Shown: in pieces, positions 34,934 to 45,010 of the stretch
Position numbering within the stretch: position 1 is the stretch's first letter
Layout: each line of letters opens with the position of its first letter
Assembly (NCBI GenBank): GCA_031763025.1
Contig: JASSKH010000028.1
Span: forward strand, 6,583,324 to 6,647,323
From: Macrocystis pyrifera
Taxonomy: Eukaryota; Sar; Phaeophyceae; Laminariales; Laminariaceae
Direction of reading: 5' to 3'
Length of the DNA stretch: 64,000 bases
Translations under genes and position numbers: made by a program
The notes under the pieces: model-generated
Databases searched by the model: none
What the model was told of the DNA's origin: nothing
The model's input: only the letters and a program-made list of their open reading frames with translations

Positions 34934-37233
34934 CCGCGGATATACATTTTTTTGTACCCCCGCTTTTCTTGTCAGTATGTACGTAAGTAGGTGAAATACA
35001 GGTACCCGTAAAATCCCGCTCACCTTCCGTACGAGGCCATGAGCAGGGGGCCCGCAGACCGCACCCTCTCGAGCCACCTGTGCTTCGTCAGGAAGCCCCC
35101 GACCATCCCCTCGGCCTCCTGGCAGCGCCCGTCGTATAGGGCCAAGGCGCCTCCGCTGAAGCCCACCGCGAAAAGCTCGCCACTGCTGCTGCTGCTGAGG
35201 CCGAACGGCATCCCCGCCGAGGTTAGCGGGGCCGTGCTTACCGCAGCCCCGCCGCGGGCGGTTGGCGGGAATTTGACGCCCTGCCGCCACCGCCGCCGCG
35301 TGTATGTTGCAATGGGGGGGTGGGGGAGGGAGGGGACGGGGGGGGGGGGGGGGGGTGTACTCATTGTCATGCATGACCGTAGTCGTATGACCACAGACCC
35401 TCGCATCCCTACAATGCCGGGACGGAGCACGTCGGGCTTTCACCGACCAGGCAGGCATACGAAGCGCGAAGCGCCGTGAGGTGTTGGGCGAGTCGCATGA
35501 AGGGTGAGCTGCATCCTACTAAGAACCGCTTTGGAGGCGGATTTTCTTGCTTATGGACGACAGCATCAATGAATTGATTTATTTCCTGGTGTGGCCACTT
35601 CCAGAGACAGCAATGGGTTTACTATGTAGCTGCCTCGTGGGTGCCTCATCATACACACACTATGTGATACGATCATCCCCCTTGTGCGGAGCAAAGGTTC
35701 TCCCCGCACAAAAAATGAACTAACTGGATCGCCAGCCGTCGTAACCGCCAAAAAAAAAAAAAAAAACGGTACCCTGGCTGTCTAGCTCACGGAGTGAGAT
35801 TTATTTTCTTGTGTGGCCACTTCTAGAGACAGCAATGGGCTTACTATGTAACTGCCTCGTGGGTGCCTCACCATATACGCACTACGTGACACAATCATCC
35901 CCCTTGTGCGGAGCAAAGGTTTTCCCCGCACGAAAATGACCAAACTCGACCGCCAGCCGTGGTAACCGCCAAAACAAAAAAAAAACCCCGGTACCCTAGC
36001 TGTCTAGCTCACGCAGTGAGAGGCATGTTTCACAGTGTCGTCACCAACCGATGCCAACCGGGGGGGGGGGGGGGGGGAAGGGGAGGAAGGCTGTGCTTTG
36101 ATATTTGATGTTATCTGGGGGGGGGGGGGGGGGGTCCTAAAACCGAGGAATCGCTGGGATGTCAATTCGCGTGCGACGCCATTTTTTTATGTACCTATAC
36201 CTAGGTCGTGACATGACAACAGTTTATCGTCGGGTTGTACTTTTCGTGTTTCTCAGGGTCAAGGCTATGTATGGGTGGGGTTCATACATAGCTCCTCGAA
36301 TGAGCAGATTCAGGAAAATGGTAGGCGCACCTCAATCGCAGCATGCTTCCGCGTATGTAGCAAGTGCTCTTGCCGCCATTTGACGCGTGCTTCTGTGTAG
36401 ACGCACGATAGGGGTACGTGCTACTGTATAGTATTCTGAGGCTCGTTCCTCGCTTAGGGGGGCTCCGTACCTCTCACCCCAAAAAAATGACGTTTAGATA
36501 AAAACGTGTACGGTCATTTTTAACCCGATGAGCTATATCCCCGCGGCCTCTACCGTAGGTGCTCATCGAAAACAAAAAAAATGCAACTAAAAACTAATGG
36601 GAAAGGTTTTTCGGGCAGTTCCTCCTCGGTTGGGGAGCTCCGGCGGTCACAAGTATTACCTCGTAAGGCCAAAAAGTGCTCTAAGACATGCCCTATCGTA
36701 GCACGCGTATTGCCCCTTTTACTACCGCACCGCACTGCACAGAAACCTCAACAATATACCAATTCCAAGTGATTTGTCCCCACATCGGGAATTGCGGTCC
36801 CTAAAGCCTCAAGGGGTCACAGTTATGACCCAACTCTCACAAAAAAACGTCACGAAAAGTTAGGTCGAGTTCTCACGCCGAGGCTCCCGTCGCCAAGCTT
36901 CATGCTCCGCACCGACGCCCGCGCGTGGCAGTCGACGAGAAACAGGTGACCTCCCCGGGTTCCCTCGAGGTTGGGCTGCCACCCCGACGGTGGCCGGCAC
37001 AAGACGCCTAGCCTCGACCCTGCAGGGCAGCCGCCCTCAAAGCTCGCCACTATCTACATTTAGAGAGGACGAGAGAGAGAGGTAGCACACCGGTGACATG
37101 TTGTCGTTGTTGTTGTTGTTATTATTGATGATGCTGTTAATATTGATGTTTCTTGTAGTTGGGAGTTTTTATTGTTGGGGAAGGGGGGGGGGGGGGGGGG
37201 GGGGGTGGGGGGGGGGGGTGGAGGGGCAGGGAA

Positions 37234-37267
<34 letters not shown>

Positions 37268-40200
37268 ACTCATTTGCTGCTTGCCTTGGTCGTTTGACCA
37301 TTGACCACGCATCCCTTACGAGACGGAGCACCGTTCCTACTCCTAATAGAGACACCACCATCAATTGGGCGCTACTTACGTTGTTTCCGTATAATACATA
37401 CAAACTTTTCGCTAATCTTATCCCCTTCCTGTTTGGCCGCCTGTGGCCACCATCTATCTCCTAGGATAGCGATCGTTTTCTCGCCGCTATCTAGGGTATC
37501 AAGCTCCTCCATGTCACATTCCGTCTATTTCCCTTCTCTCCTCTTCTAACACATCCCGTTCCTCCTTGTAAATTGCACATTCTCCTACCATGTGAGATGT
37601 ACTCTCTATTTTGCCACACGGGCACATCTGTGCATCTACTTCCTCCTCCCGGCTACTGGTATATCTCTTTCTTCTTTCTGGCAGGTCCAGGCCACCTACA
37701 CAAAAGCGCAGTTTCAGAGTTTTCGCGAAGTCCATTGGGCCGTGCAAATACGTTTTCATTCCTATCCCTTCGCTCAATCCCCCGTATACCTGGTATCTCT
37801 TAAGTGTTTTCCCGATTCCACCTTGATTCTTAGCGCTAGCCTTTCCCTTCTTTCTACCCTTTCTTCTGCTTCTGCCTTGTACCTCCCAAACTTCCCGCCG
37901 GACGTCACCTTTTCTTGGTTTCCGCCTATATCCTTCCATACTTTCTCAACTACGCCATCCCACCTTATTCCAGCTCGCCCTTTTGTTACTTTCTCCCATA
38001 CAGCTTTATCAGCTCTGGCTGGCAATATCTTGTTAGGCATGTTCCTTACTATATATTGCCGTTTCAACTTTCTCATGTCTATTTGTCTTGAGTGGGTGCA
38101 TTCTTAGTTCTGCTCTTAATACTGTATTACTAGTCGTACTTGAGCATCTTTGTATGTTTTTAGTTGCTGTCATATGTACTGTTTCCAACTGATTTACGAG
38201 TTTCGCGTTCCCTTCCCATACTTGTCCTGCATATATATTCTAGCTTTGGTACTATTAATATCACATTCATCAGGATACATCTCAATTAATCCCAGTGTCA
38301 AGGTGCGAGTCTGTTAGGATCGCATCCATCTGGCCTACGTGTTCTCTACGCGTTCCTCTTACTTTATAGCTAATGTGTGTCCCAAGAGCAGCCTTTTGAG
38401 ATCTCTACGCCAAGGTACGTATACTGGTCTACGGGCGGCAATTCGTCTTCTCCGCACTTCCAACTGAAATTTATGGTGTTCACCTTATCTTCGATACAAA
38501 CAACTACTGCGCGTTTCTCGACGTTCGCCGTCACCATCCATTTCCTAATGTAATCTAGCGCCTTCTCTATTTGTTTGTTTTGGGAGGGTAGGATGGGCAG
38601 GGCGGGAAATATGTGTGTGCCGGGGGTAGAAGGGGGGGGGGGGAGAGAGAGAGACGGGGGAAGAGAGAGAGTTGAGCAGTGTTCCTTCAGCGCTGTGGAT
38701 CGATCGTTAATACCGAGCGCTGCTGACTTTTATACGGGTAACAAAATTGGTGATACTTGCTCAATCTCTTCCACAATATCGCAATACAACCTTCGTACTT
38801 ACCAGGTACCTACTACTGTGCATCTACGATGTTACACCTCATCACTTTATCACTACATTACATGTTTTTTCGAACACCACTTTGGACGGAAATGTAAGGA
38901 TCGTTGGCGTATAAATATCAGTACTCAATGGTCAATACGTTTCTGTCCAAATTGCAGTGCATTAGCACCTGTCTGACGGCGACTTGGGTCCCCGAGGGGC
39001 TCGCAAGCGCCAGGATGGGATCCGAAATATTGCGGCCTCTCCTGTCAGCGCTATTGCCGGTGCCAAATTGGTGCTTCAGGGAGAAGGGGGGGGGGAGGGA
39101 AGAGGAGAGGGAGGGAGGGAGGGAGGGAGGAGCCCCAATGAATAGAAGGTTCGAAAGTCGAGTGTGAGGGAGAAGAGGCCTGCGCAGGGACAGATCAAAC
39201 AGATCATATATAGATAGATCATCGATTCCCACGCCATGGTCTAGATCCTTCAGGGCACAGATAGGTAAATCCCTCATCTGTACGACCTAAAACTCACGTG
39301 GCCGGGCGGGAGCCGTACGTTATCTGCATATCCTGTGGGCTACATCTGAAATAAGCAGATCTTGCGCAACAACTCATGACGGCAAATCTAGATGATCCAG
39401 ATGAGCTATCTGTAGACGATATAGATGATATAGATGATCTATCTGTAGATTATCTATCTGCAGATGATCTGGAGGATCTAGACGACCTGTCCCATGTGTG
39501 GAAGAGCTTCGACCGCAGACAACATAATATGCCGAGACGGGATGGGGGGGGGGAGGAGGGAGTCGTGTTTTGTACGTCGGCAGAGGGTGTAGGGCAAGTA
39601 CAGGATGAAAGCGAAAGTATGCTGTTTGCCAACTGCCCAAAACATTTTTTTTTTTAAGACGGAGAAATGTGATTACCAATGGTCGACATTCGAAGAAGTT
39701 GTTCGGAAAGTGATCACGTGTGTGGTGCGGCTTATGGCATCGCCTGTCGCGACGTGGATAGTTGCACGTTTGAGCCGCATAGGGGGGGGGGGGGGGGGTA
39801 CTCGTGATCATGCATGGCCGTAGTCGTATGGCGATAGACCCTCGCATCCCTACAATGCCGGGACGGAGCACGTCGGGTTTTCACCGACCAGGAAGCATTG
39901 CTTGCACCAAGCGCGCAGCGCCGTGAGGTGTCCGGCGAGTCGCATGAAGGGTGAGCTCAATCCCACTAAGAACCGCTTTAGAGGCGGATTTTCTTGCTTT
40001 TGGATGACAGCATCAATGAATTGCTCTAATTTCTGGTGTCTGGTGTGTCACTTCCAGAGACAGCAATGGGTTTACTCTGTAGCTGCCTCGTGGGTGCCTC
40101 AACATATACACACTACGTGATACGCTCACCCTCCTTGTGCGGAGTACAGGTTCTCCCCGCACAAATATGATCTAACTTGACCGCCAGCCGTGGTAACCGC

Positions 40201-40781
40201 CAAAATAAAACAAACGAAAAAAAAAAAAACGGTACTCTGGCTGTCTGTCTAGCTCACGCAGTGACAGGCGTGTTTTACAGCGTCGTCGCCAACTGACGAC
40301 AACCCAACCAATGTACGAGCTGGGGCGGGGGGGGGGGGGGGGGGGGTACTTATATCATGCATGGCCGTAGGGAGAGGGAGCTACAGAGAAAAAAGGGGGG
40401 GCGGGCGGGGGATGGAGAAGAGATACAGAGATGCACGCAACGCTGGGGGGTAAAGAGGGAGACGAGGAGGGAGAGGGAAATTGATAAAAGGGGTGCGGGG
40501 GGGGTCGTGAAAGGGTGCATCTGACTCACGATGTAGATGCGCCCCGTCGAGGTACCGAAGAAGCACCGATCCTCGTCCTCCGAAAACCTCGCCTCAGTCA
40601 CGCAGGCGGAAGCGAGATCGACCCCTCGCAGGTTGCCGTCTCGGGGCTGTTGGTGCTGATCGTGATGGTGATAGTGGTGGGGTCTGTCCGGACTTGGCGA
40701 GACATTGTAGTACCAGGCAGTGTCGGCTGTGCAGATCACAACCCGGGACGGACCGACGTCCATCCCCGATATGTTTAAACT
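33060..40781 (-). CDS. WD40-repeat protein (seven exons, 5' and 3' ends unresolved)
   Basis: Exons on the minus strand: 40781-40530, 39632-39487, 39345-39298, 39041-38969, 37053-36877, 35280-35024 and 33204 to about 33060. Every junction is GT-AG and the phases agree (0, 2, 2, 0, 0, 2). Beta-propeller signs: SGMDVGPSRVVICTADTAWY, EDRCFFGTSTGRIYI, ISDPILALASPSGTQVAV, GHLFLVDCHARASVRSM, GELFAVGFSGGALALYD, and across the last junction LLMASYGR joined to NKHIETWDIRKL, a textbook WD-repeat end. WD40 propellers are scaffolds for protein complexes; the particular family is not recognised. The first known exon starts with an acceptor, so 5' exons lie above 40784. The 3' end of exon 7 is uncertain because the frame runs into Ser/Pro-rich and Gly-rich DNA. 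The introns hold most LINE-B, SINE and G-tracts of this region. Confidence 0.75.
33241..33341 (-). mobile_element. poly(C)-SINE, copy S6, 3' end only
   Basis: A G-run, then GGTACTCGATGTCATGCATG, TACAATGCCGGGACGGAGCA and GGTTTTCACCGACCAGGCAG. It stops after about 100 bp. Lies in the intron just upstream of WD40 exon 7. Confidence 0.88.
33484..34317 (+). mobile_element. 834-bp TA-flanked DNA transposon with pogo-like HTH
   Basis: The left end CCACAATAATGCGAGTAAAC and the right end GTTTACTCCCATTATTGCGG are inverted repeats; over 27 bp they differ at 3 positions. TA lies on both sides (33482-33483 and 34318-34319). GGGGCGTTTACTGTGA occurs twice inside (about 33550 and 34209), possible transposase-binding repeats near the ends. 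The coding part is described separately. The element sits in the WD40 intron between exons 6 and 7. Confidence 0.75.
33692..34055 (+). pseudogene. Pogo/CENP-B-like helix-turn-helix fragment
   Basis: It opens with MSQPSSTDKAPITDKS at 33692, is rich in Pro/Ala/Thr up to a stop near 33880, and continues one frame over as RHSYSTATKLRVIDYTRLRC and GNRGAATGLG. The pattern YSxxxKLRVIxY...GNRxAAxxLG is that of the N-terminal DNA-binding HTH of pogo-like (Tc1/mariner superfamily) transposases. The DDE catalytic domain is absent, so the element cannot move by itself. Similarity is by pattern recognition only. Confidence 0.55.
34578..34931 (+). mobile_element. LINE-B, copy L2, with C47 tail
   Basis: A 5'-truncated copy starting at about 34592 after a C-run of about 12 (34578-34589). 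It encodes the C-terminal end of the LINE-B protein (DVLEEEMRKIDECDMEEFD, KTIAILGDRWWPQEAKQEG, RNERPIVGGVSIWSRNGAPS) and ends AACAAATGAGTACG followed by 47 C (34885-34931). Antisense to the WD40 gene, in its intron between exons 6 and 7. Confidence 0.9.
35338..36077 (-). mobile_element. poly(C)-SINE, copy S7, with internal duplication
   Basis: G19 (35338-35356), the usual 3' landmarks, then a segment (GTGTGGCCACTTC..., GGGTGCCTCA..., CCTTGTGCGGAGCAAAGGTT, CCGCCAGCCGT, poly(A), GGTACCCTGGCTGTCTAGCTC) that occurs twice in tandem (about 35580-35790 and 35800-36020). The 5' end is bounded by another G-run (36060-36077). In the WD40 intron between exons 5 and 6, sense to the gene. Confidence 0.9.
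36117..36134. repeat. G18 homopolymer
   Basis: A further G-run 40 bases beyond the SINE S7 boundary, after TTTGATGTTATCT. It has no recognisable SINE or LINE-B end beside it. The following 36135-36870 is unique intron DNA of the WD40 gene, without another exon that I can see. Confidence 0.8.
37183..38578 (-). mobile_element. LINE-B, copy L3, longest, reverse transcriptase 3' half
   Basis: The 3' end lies at 37267 beside G33 (37234-37266), i.e. a poly(C) tail on the minus strand, with more G-runs outward to 37183. From the 5' side the minus strand reads ALDYIRKWMVTANVEKRAVV and LPPVDQYTYLGVEISKGCSW (the YLG motif after the RT palm), later VRNMPNKILPARADKAVWEK, GGKFGRYKAEAEERVERRER, MKTYLHGPMDFAKTLKLRF, and a zinc-binding CPCGKIESTSHMVGEC typical of LINE ORF2 C-termini. 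Stops and frameshifts disable it. 5'-truncated near 38578. Inside the WD40 intron between exons 4 and 5, sense to the gene. Confidence 0.88.
39782..40346 (-). mobile_element. poly(C)-SINE, copy S8, full length
   Basis: G17 (39782-39798), then TACTCGTGATCATGCATGG, all landmarks of S2 in inverse order, a poly(A) stretch at 40219-40230, and the 5' end CGACAACCCAACCAATGTAC, bounded by G20 (40327-40346). In the WD40 intron between exons 1 and 2. G-runs on both sides. Confidence 0.9.
40347..40371 (-). mobile_element. poly(C)-SINE, copy S9, 25-bp stub
   Basis: TACTTATATCATGCATGGCC follows G20 directly and then breaks off. It is the terminal 3' stub of a copy, sharing its G-run with the 5' boundary of S8. 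Confidence 0.75.
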
Positions 40782-40844
40782 CTGAAAGCGGAAAGGAATG
40801 GAACGGGGGGGGGGGGGTTAGGTACGAGGGGAAGGGGGAGGTGT

Positions 40845-41272
40845 GTGTTGATGTCATGCATGGCCGTAGTCGTATGACCATAGGCCCTCGCATCCCTACA
40901 ATGCCGGGACGGAACACGTCGGGTTTTCGCCGACCAGGCAGACATTGCTTGCTGGCACCAAGCGCGAAGCGCCGTGAGGAGTTGGGCGAGTCTCATGAAG
41001 GGTGAGCTGCATCGTACCAAGAGTCGCTCGTGAGGCAGACTTTCTTGCACAGGGACAGCATCTATTGAATTGTTTTGTTTTCTGGTGTGGCCACTTCCAG
41101 AGACAACAATGGACATACTATGTGACTCCCTCGCGGGTGCCTTACCATATACACCACGAGTACTGCACGTGATACAATAATTCCCCTTGTGCGGCAATAA
41201 GGTTCTGCACCCCGCACAAATGATCTAACTCGGCCGCCAGCCACGGTGACTGCCAAAGGACAAAGGGGGGGT
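40845..41272 (-). mobile_element. poly(C)-SINE, copy S10
   Basis: Preceded by G-rich DNA (G13 at about 40805-40817, then GGGGAAGGGGGAGG). Landmarks TTGATGTCATGCATGGCCG, TACAATGCCGGGACGGAACA, GGCACCAAGCGCGAAGCGCC, GTGTGGCCACTTCCAGAGAC, CCCCTTGTGCGGCAATAAGG and CGCCAGCCACGGTGAC, ending at a G7 run (41266-41272). Just upstream of the first known WD40 exon. Confidence 0.88.
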
Positions 41273-41354
41273 GTACTCCATAGGAGAGATGTACTCGATC
41301 TCATGCATGGCTGTAGTCTTGTGACCATAGACCCTCGGACAAAGGGGGGGGGGG
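41273..41354 (-). mobile_element. poly(C)-SINE, copy S11, short stub between G-runs
   Basis: GTGTACTCCATAGGAGAGAT precedes a second TGTACTCGATCTCATGCATG and CATAGACCCTCGGACAAA, then G13 (41342-41354). Only the last ~60 bp of the SINE are present, squeezed between two G-runs. Confidence 0.8.
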
Positions 41355-42450
41355 GAAAGGGTTCTGCATTCCTGATGCGGGTCTTGGTCGCTACAGCTGG
41401 ACCTTAAAAGGGCTCACACTTGTATGATCGGGTATCATACCTTGGTACCCCGGCGTGGTACAACCAAAGTACGAGCACTACAACTGCTGTGTGACGCTAG
41501 CTGTGACCACTGACGTCGCTAATATTGCTAGTACTTAATACTGCAGCAAGATTATATAGCTCTTGCTAAGAACTCACGCAGCAGGATATTTGCAACTGCC
41601 ATCAACTTGTGTGCGTGATGGGCGGCCTATATATGGCGTGCATCCAAGATGCTTCAGGCAGGCAACTCGAAACGGGTCCCTGTTTTTTCGGCGCCCGGCA
41701 ATAAAACAGAAACTCACAGCATTCGCTCGCAACGACCTGGTGAACTATATATTTACTGAACAAGCAGAGGCATGGTTGATATTCGATGCTTGATGTTTCG
41801 TTGATTCACCTTTCTACCGCCGATGACCGTGAGCTGAGCACGGGTAGCATGTCGAGACTGATGGCGTCGCCATTCCCCGTCAGAGAGCGTCAACCCCGGA
41901 GGGGGGGGGGGGGGGGGGGGGGGAAACACGGAAACGATTGAAACAAACGAAAACAAGCAACGACGGGACGATCTCGGATGCTGGATGTTGGAAATCGGAT
42001 ATCGAATGTCGAATATCAAGTTTTGGATGTAGGATATTGGATATCGGATGTTGAATGTCGGATAGTGGTAGGGTATTAGATATCGGATGGCAGACATCGG
42101 ATGCCGGTGAGATCGAGCAACACAGATCGGGGAAGCAGGTCGGCAAACAGGGACGGACAAGGGATATTGGGACTGCAAAAATGAGACAGCGAACACATTG
42201 TGAGCGATAATAATATGGTGGGAGCCGCGTGCGTATATGGTGGACGGGTTTGGGGGGGTCGTTTCGGCGAGACAAGCAAGGGTGGGTTGGGGGCGTCTGT
42301 TTCGCCGCTACAGTGCGATAAACATGGAATACGTGGCTGCAGAAGCGAGGCGCTCTGCCGGATTTTGAGCTATGTAAACGCAAGGTGGGCGAGCGCTGGC
42401 CCACAACTGCCTGGCCTGTCATGTGGAGTGATACATACGTGCTGCCTCAG
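41355..42450. repeat. Gene-free stretch with decayed GGATATCGGATGTTG repeat
   Basis: No exon recognised. G23 at 41901-41923. 41974-42115 is a decayed tandem of GGATATCGGATGTTG-like units (GATATCGAATGTCGAATATC, GGATATTGGATATCGGATG). Further 5' exons of the WD40 gene may lie here but I cannot identify them. Confidence 0.5.
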
Positions 42451-43000
42451 ATGAAAAACAGCCCCACCGTCATCGGCGTCAACAAACGAAACTTCACCTT
42501 CAAGCGGAACCAGGTGCTGCTCACCGCCGACTGCCTTTCATCGGTTTACAGGAGTCAGAGGGCAAACCTTAAGGGGATTCCCGCTTCTGTCCACTCAACT
42601 ATCACGCACTCCCATTCGGCCTGCGCTCATACCTGCCATAGTTGCCACGACCCGTAGACACAACCACAGGGAACACGAAACACTCCAACCAACGAGTTAC
42701 TCCCCCCTAAAAATGGCCGCCCACCTTTTGTTACCTTGGTAACAGATTTCAGCACCACTCCCTATTTTTCTTTTTTTTTTCCTCCCGCTCAGTAAAATCG
42801 TCCCCGACATACGTAAACCTCCCGGTAGTTCCATGGACACCGCCGCCGCCTACGTCGTGCTTTCCCGTGCGACGTGCCTCGACGGCATCTACCTGCTCTT
42901 CCTCATCACGCTGTACGACCCCGCCTGGCCTCGCAACGACGACATCGTCGCCTTCATCGGGTATTTTGAACGTTTCGAGCAATCAACCCTCAACCGTGGA
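42451..43000 (+). pseudogene. PIF1-like helicase C-terminal remnant
   Basis: Two blocks joined by a probable intron. The first (from the acceptor at 42450) reads FKRNQVLLTADCLSSVYRSQ, resembling the PIF1 segment with pattern PLTxAxxxTxHKSQGxTL; the Lys and Gly of that motif are Arg here. The second (acceptor CGCTCAG, exon from 42793) reads KIVPDIRKPPGSSMDTAAAY and VVLSRATCLDGIYLLF, the terminal YVALSRA motif. PIF1-like helicases unwind DNA and are also carried by Helitrons. Walker motifs are not in the window, so only the C-terminal end is seen. After about 43000 the frame changes repeatedly. Likely a broken copy. Confidence 0.55.
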
Positions 43001-44340
43001 CCCGTCCACGTTCACGCCTGCCACAGCATTCCTGCACCAGGACGACGGCAGCGACGACGGCCCACGGCGACGGCCGCCGCATCGGAAGCGAAAGCGAACA
43101 GCGCAACATGGCACCGGTGCAACCCTACGCTCGCCCCACCGAATGCTCAACAAAGACAATTGACTGTTTCTTCTATCCTTCTACAGCAATGGCACCTGCA
43201 GCGCAAGATGCCCAACCGCTGCCTGATTCGTCGAAGTGTACCCCCGCCGGGGAAGCTTTCTTCGCTTCTCTCCAACTTTTGCGCGAGACCAAGTCCGACG
43301 GGTCTTCTGTACAAGAGCATGTACTGGTGAGGATAACGATAAATTTTCCTCGTACGTGCCCACCATTTTCTGTCCTGTCATTCATGTCGCCAACCGCTAC
43401 TGTGCATCCACCAAAACACTCCCATCCGCTACACTTAGTATACCTTAAATCTTGCCGGCTTCAACACGCCCCCTCTTAGAATAATATATCTCCGTCAGTT
43501 TAACCACCAACCGATCGCCACCTTGTATATCCTCTTATATTCAGCTCGCCGCCGTGCATGCGCGAAACAGCAGCCTTTCGAACACAAGCTTGCTTGGGGT
43601 AGGTTCTCAGATGGGCGCTATAGCTCCTGTCTTCGCTAGGCGTTGCCCGCACCAGATGGTGGACTCCTTGCCGGAAAACGTCGACGACCTACACCTCCGC
43701 GCCATGCATGCTCGACGTTCAATCGGCGGCCTTGACTGGAGGTATGGCATCAACTGCCCACACGACACTCATCACCAACGCTAGTACGCCTGACCAGTCA
43801 GCGAGGATTCGAGACGCCATCGAAATTACCATTCCACACCGCGCACTCGGCGTCTGTCGGTGGAAATGTGGCATAAGTCTTCAATTCGGGACAACCTTCC
43901 GACTTGTCGATCTCAAGGCGATCACTCTGTGCCGATATTGCGCGGCGAATGTCACCGATACCATGTGTGACTGGACTTTACTGCACCTTGGGTGCCAGAA
44001 AACGCCCCTATAGAGTCTTCTTCCGATCCACCGGGGCCTTTCAATCACACGGACTACGCTACGCATTGCAACTCCTTCAGGTTAGGACGCGGAAGCCACG
44101 CATCCGGCGAATCCATCAGGACGGGCAGAACCCGAAATATCACTTCTTCCGGAGTACCCCGACAGTCCTTCCGGGCGAAACAGGGGCGGTTGGGTCTACG
44201 ACCACCCAGGGCAGGCAGGGGACATGAGTTCGTCAGGACGACTGGAAACCTAGTTTTTTTATCAACGATCGTTCAGGGCGGAACTCCTCTAAGACGGCTG
44301 AAACCCTGGAGGTTGCACGCTTAGAAGTTCCGGCGGGCGG
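43001..44340 (+). other. Coding-like but unassigned stretch
   Basis: High-GC DNA with short open pieces in alternating frames: ATAFLHQDDGSDDGPRRRPP (about 43010), GEAFFASLQLLRETKSDGSS (about 43250), LPENVDDLHLRAMHARRSIG (about 43670) and LGVCRWKCGISLQFGTTFRL (about 43850). Composition suggests former coding sequence, perhaps part of a transposable element, but I recognise no domain. It ends at the G17 tail of LINE-B copy L4. Confidence 0.35.
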
Positions 44341-44341
44341 A

Positions 44342-45010
44342 GGGGGGGGGGGGGGGGGCGTACTCATTTGTTGCTTGCCTTACTCATTTGACCATTGACC
44401 ACGTATCCCTTTCGAGACGGAGCACCGTTCCTACTCCTAATAGAGACACCTCCAACAATTGGGAGCTCATTACGTTGTTTCCATAAATTACATAGAAACT
44501 TCTTGCTAATCTTTTCCCCTTCCTGTTTGGCCTCCTGTGGCCACCATCTATCTCCTAGGATAGCGATCGTTTTCTCGCTGCTATTCATTGTATCAAACTC
44601 CTCCATGTCACATTCGTCTATTTTCCTCATCTCCTCTTCTAACACATCCCGTTCCTCCTTGTATATTTCACATTCTCCTACTATGTGAGTTCTACTCTCT
44701 ATTGCTTTGCCACACGGGCACATCTGTGCGTCTACTTCCTCCTCTTCCCGGCTACTGGCGTACCTCTTTCTTCTTTCTGGCAGGTCCAGGTCCCCTACAC
44801 GAAAGCGCAGTTTCAGCGTTTTCGCGAAGTCCATTGGGCCATGCAAATACGTTTTCATTCCTATTCCTTCCCTCAATCCCCCGTATATCTCCAAGTTTTT
44901 TTTCCGATTCCACCTTGTTTCTTAGCGCTAGCCTTTCCCTTCTTTCTATCCTTTCTTCTACTTCTGCCTTGTACCTCCCAAACTTCCCGGCGGACATCAT
45001 CTCTACTTGG
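44342..45010 (-). mobile_element. LINE-B, copy L4, with poly(C) tail
   Basis: Minus-strand reading opens at 44894 for 176 codons: MEIYGGLREGIGMKTYLHGP, FAKTLKLRFRVGDLDLPERR, the zinc motif CPCGKAIESRTHIVGEC, EKTIAILGDRWWPQEAKQEG and SIRSRNGAPSRKGYVVNGQ, stop at about 44364, then GAGTACG and 17 C on that strand (44342-44358). A further part up to 45010 (SAGKFGRYKAEVEERIERRE) is in another frame. 5'-truncated, next to another G-run at about 45020-45030. Best preserved copy of this C-terminal region. Confidence 0.9.
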
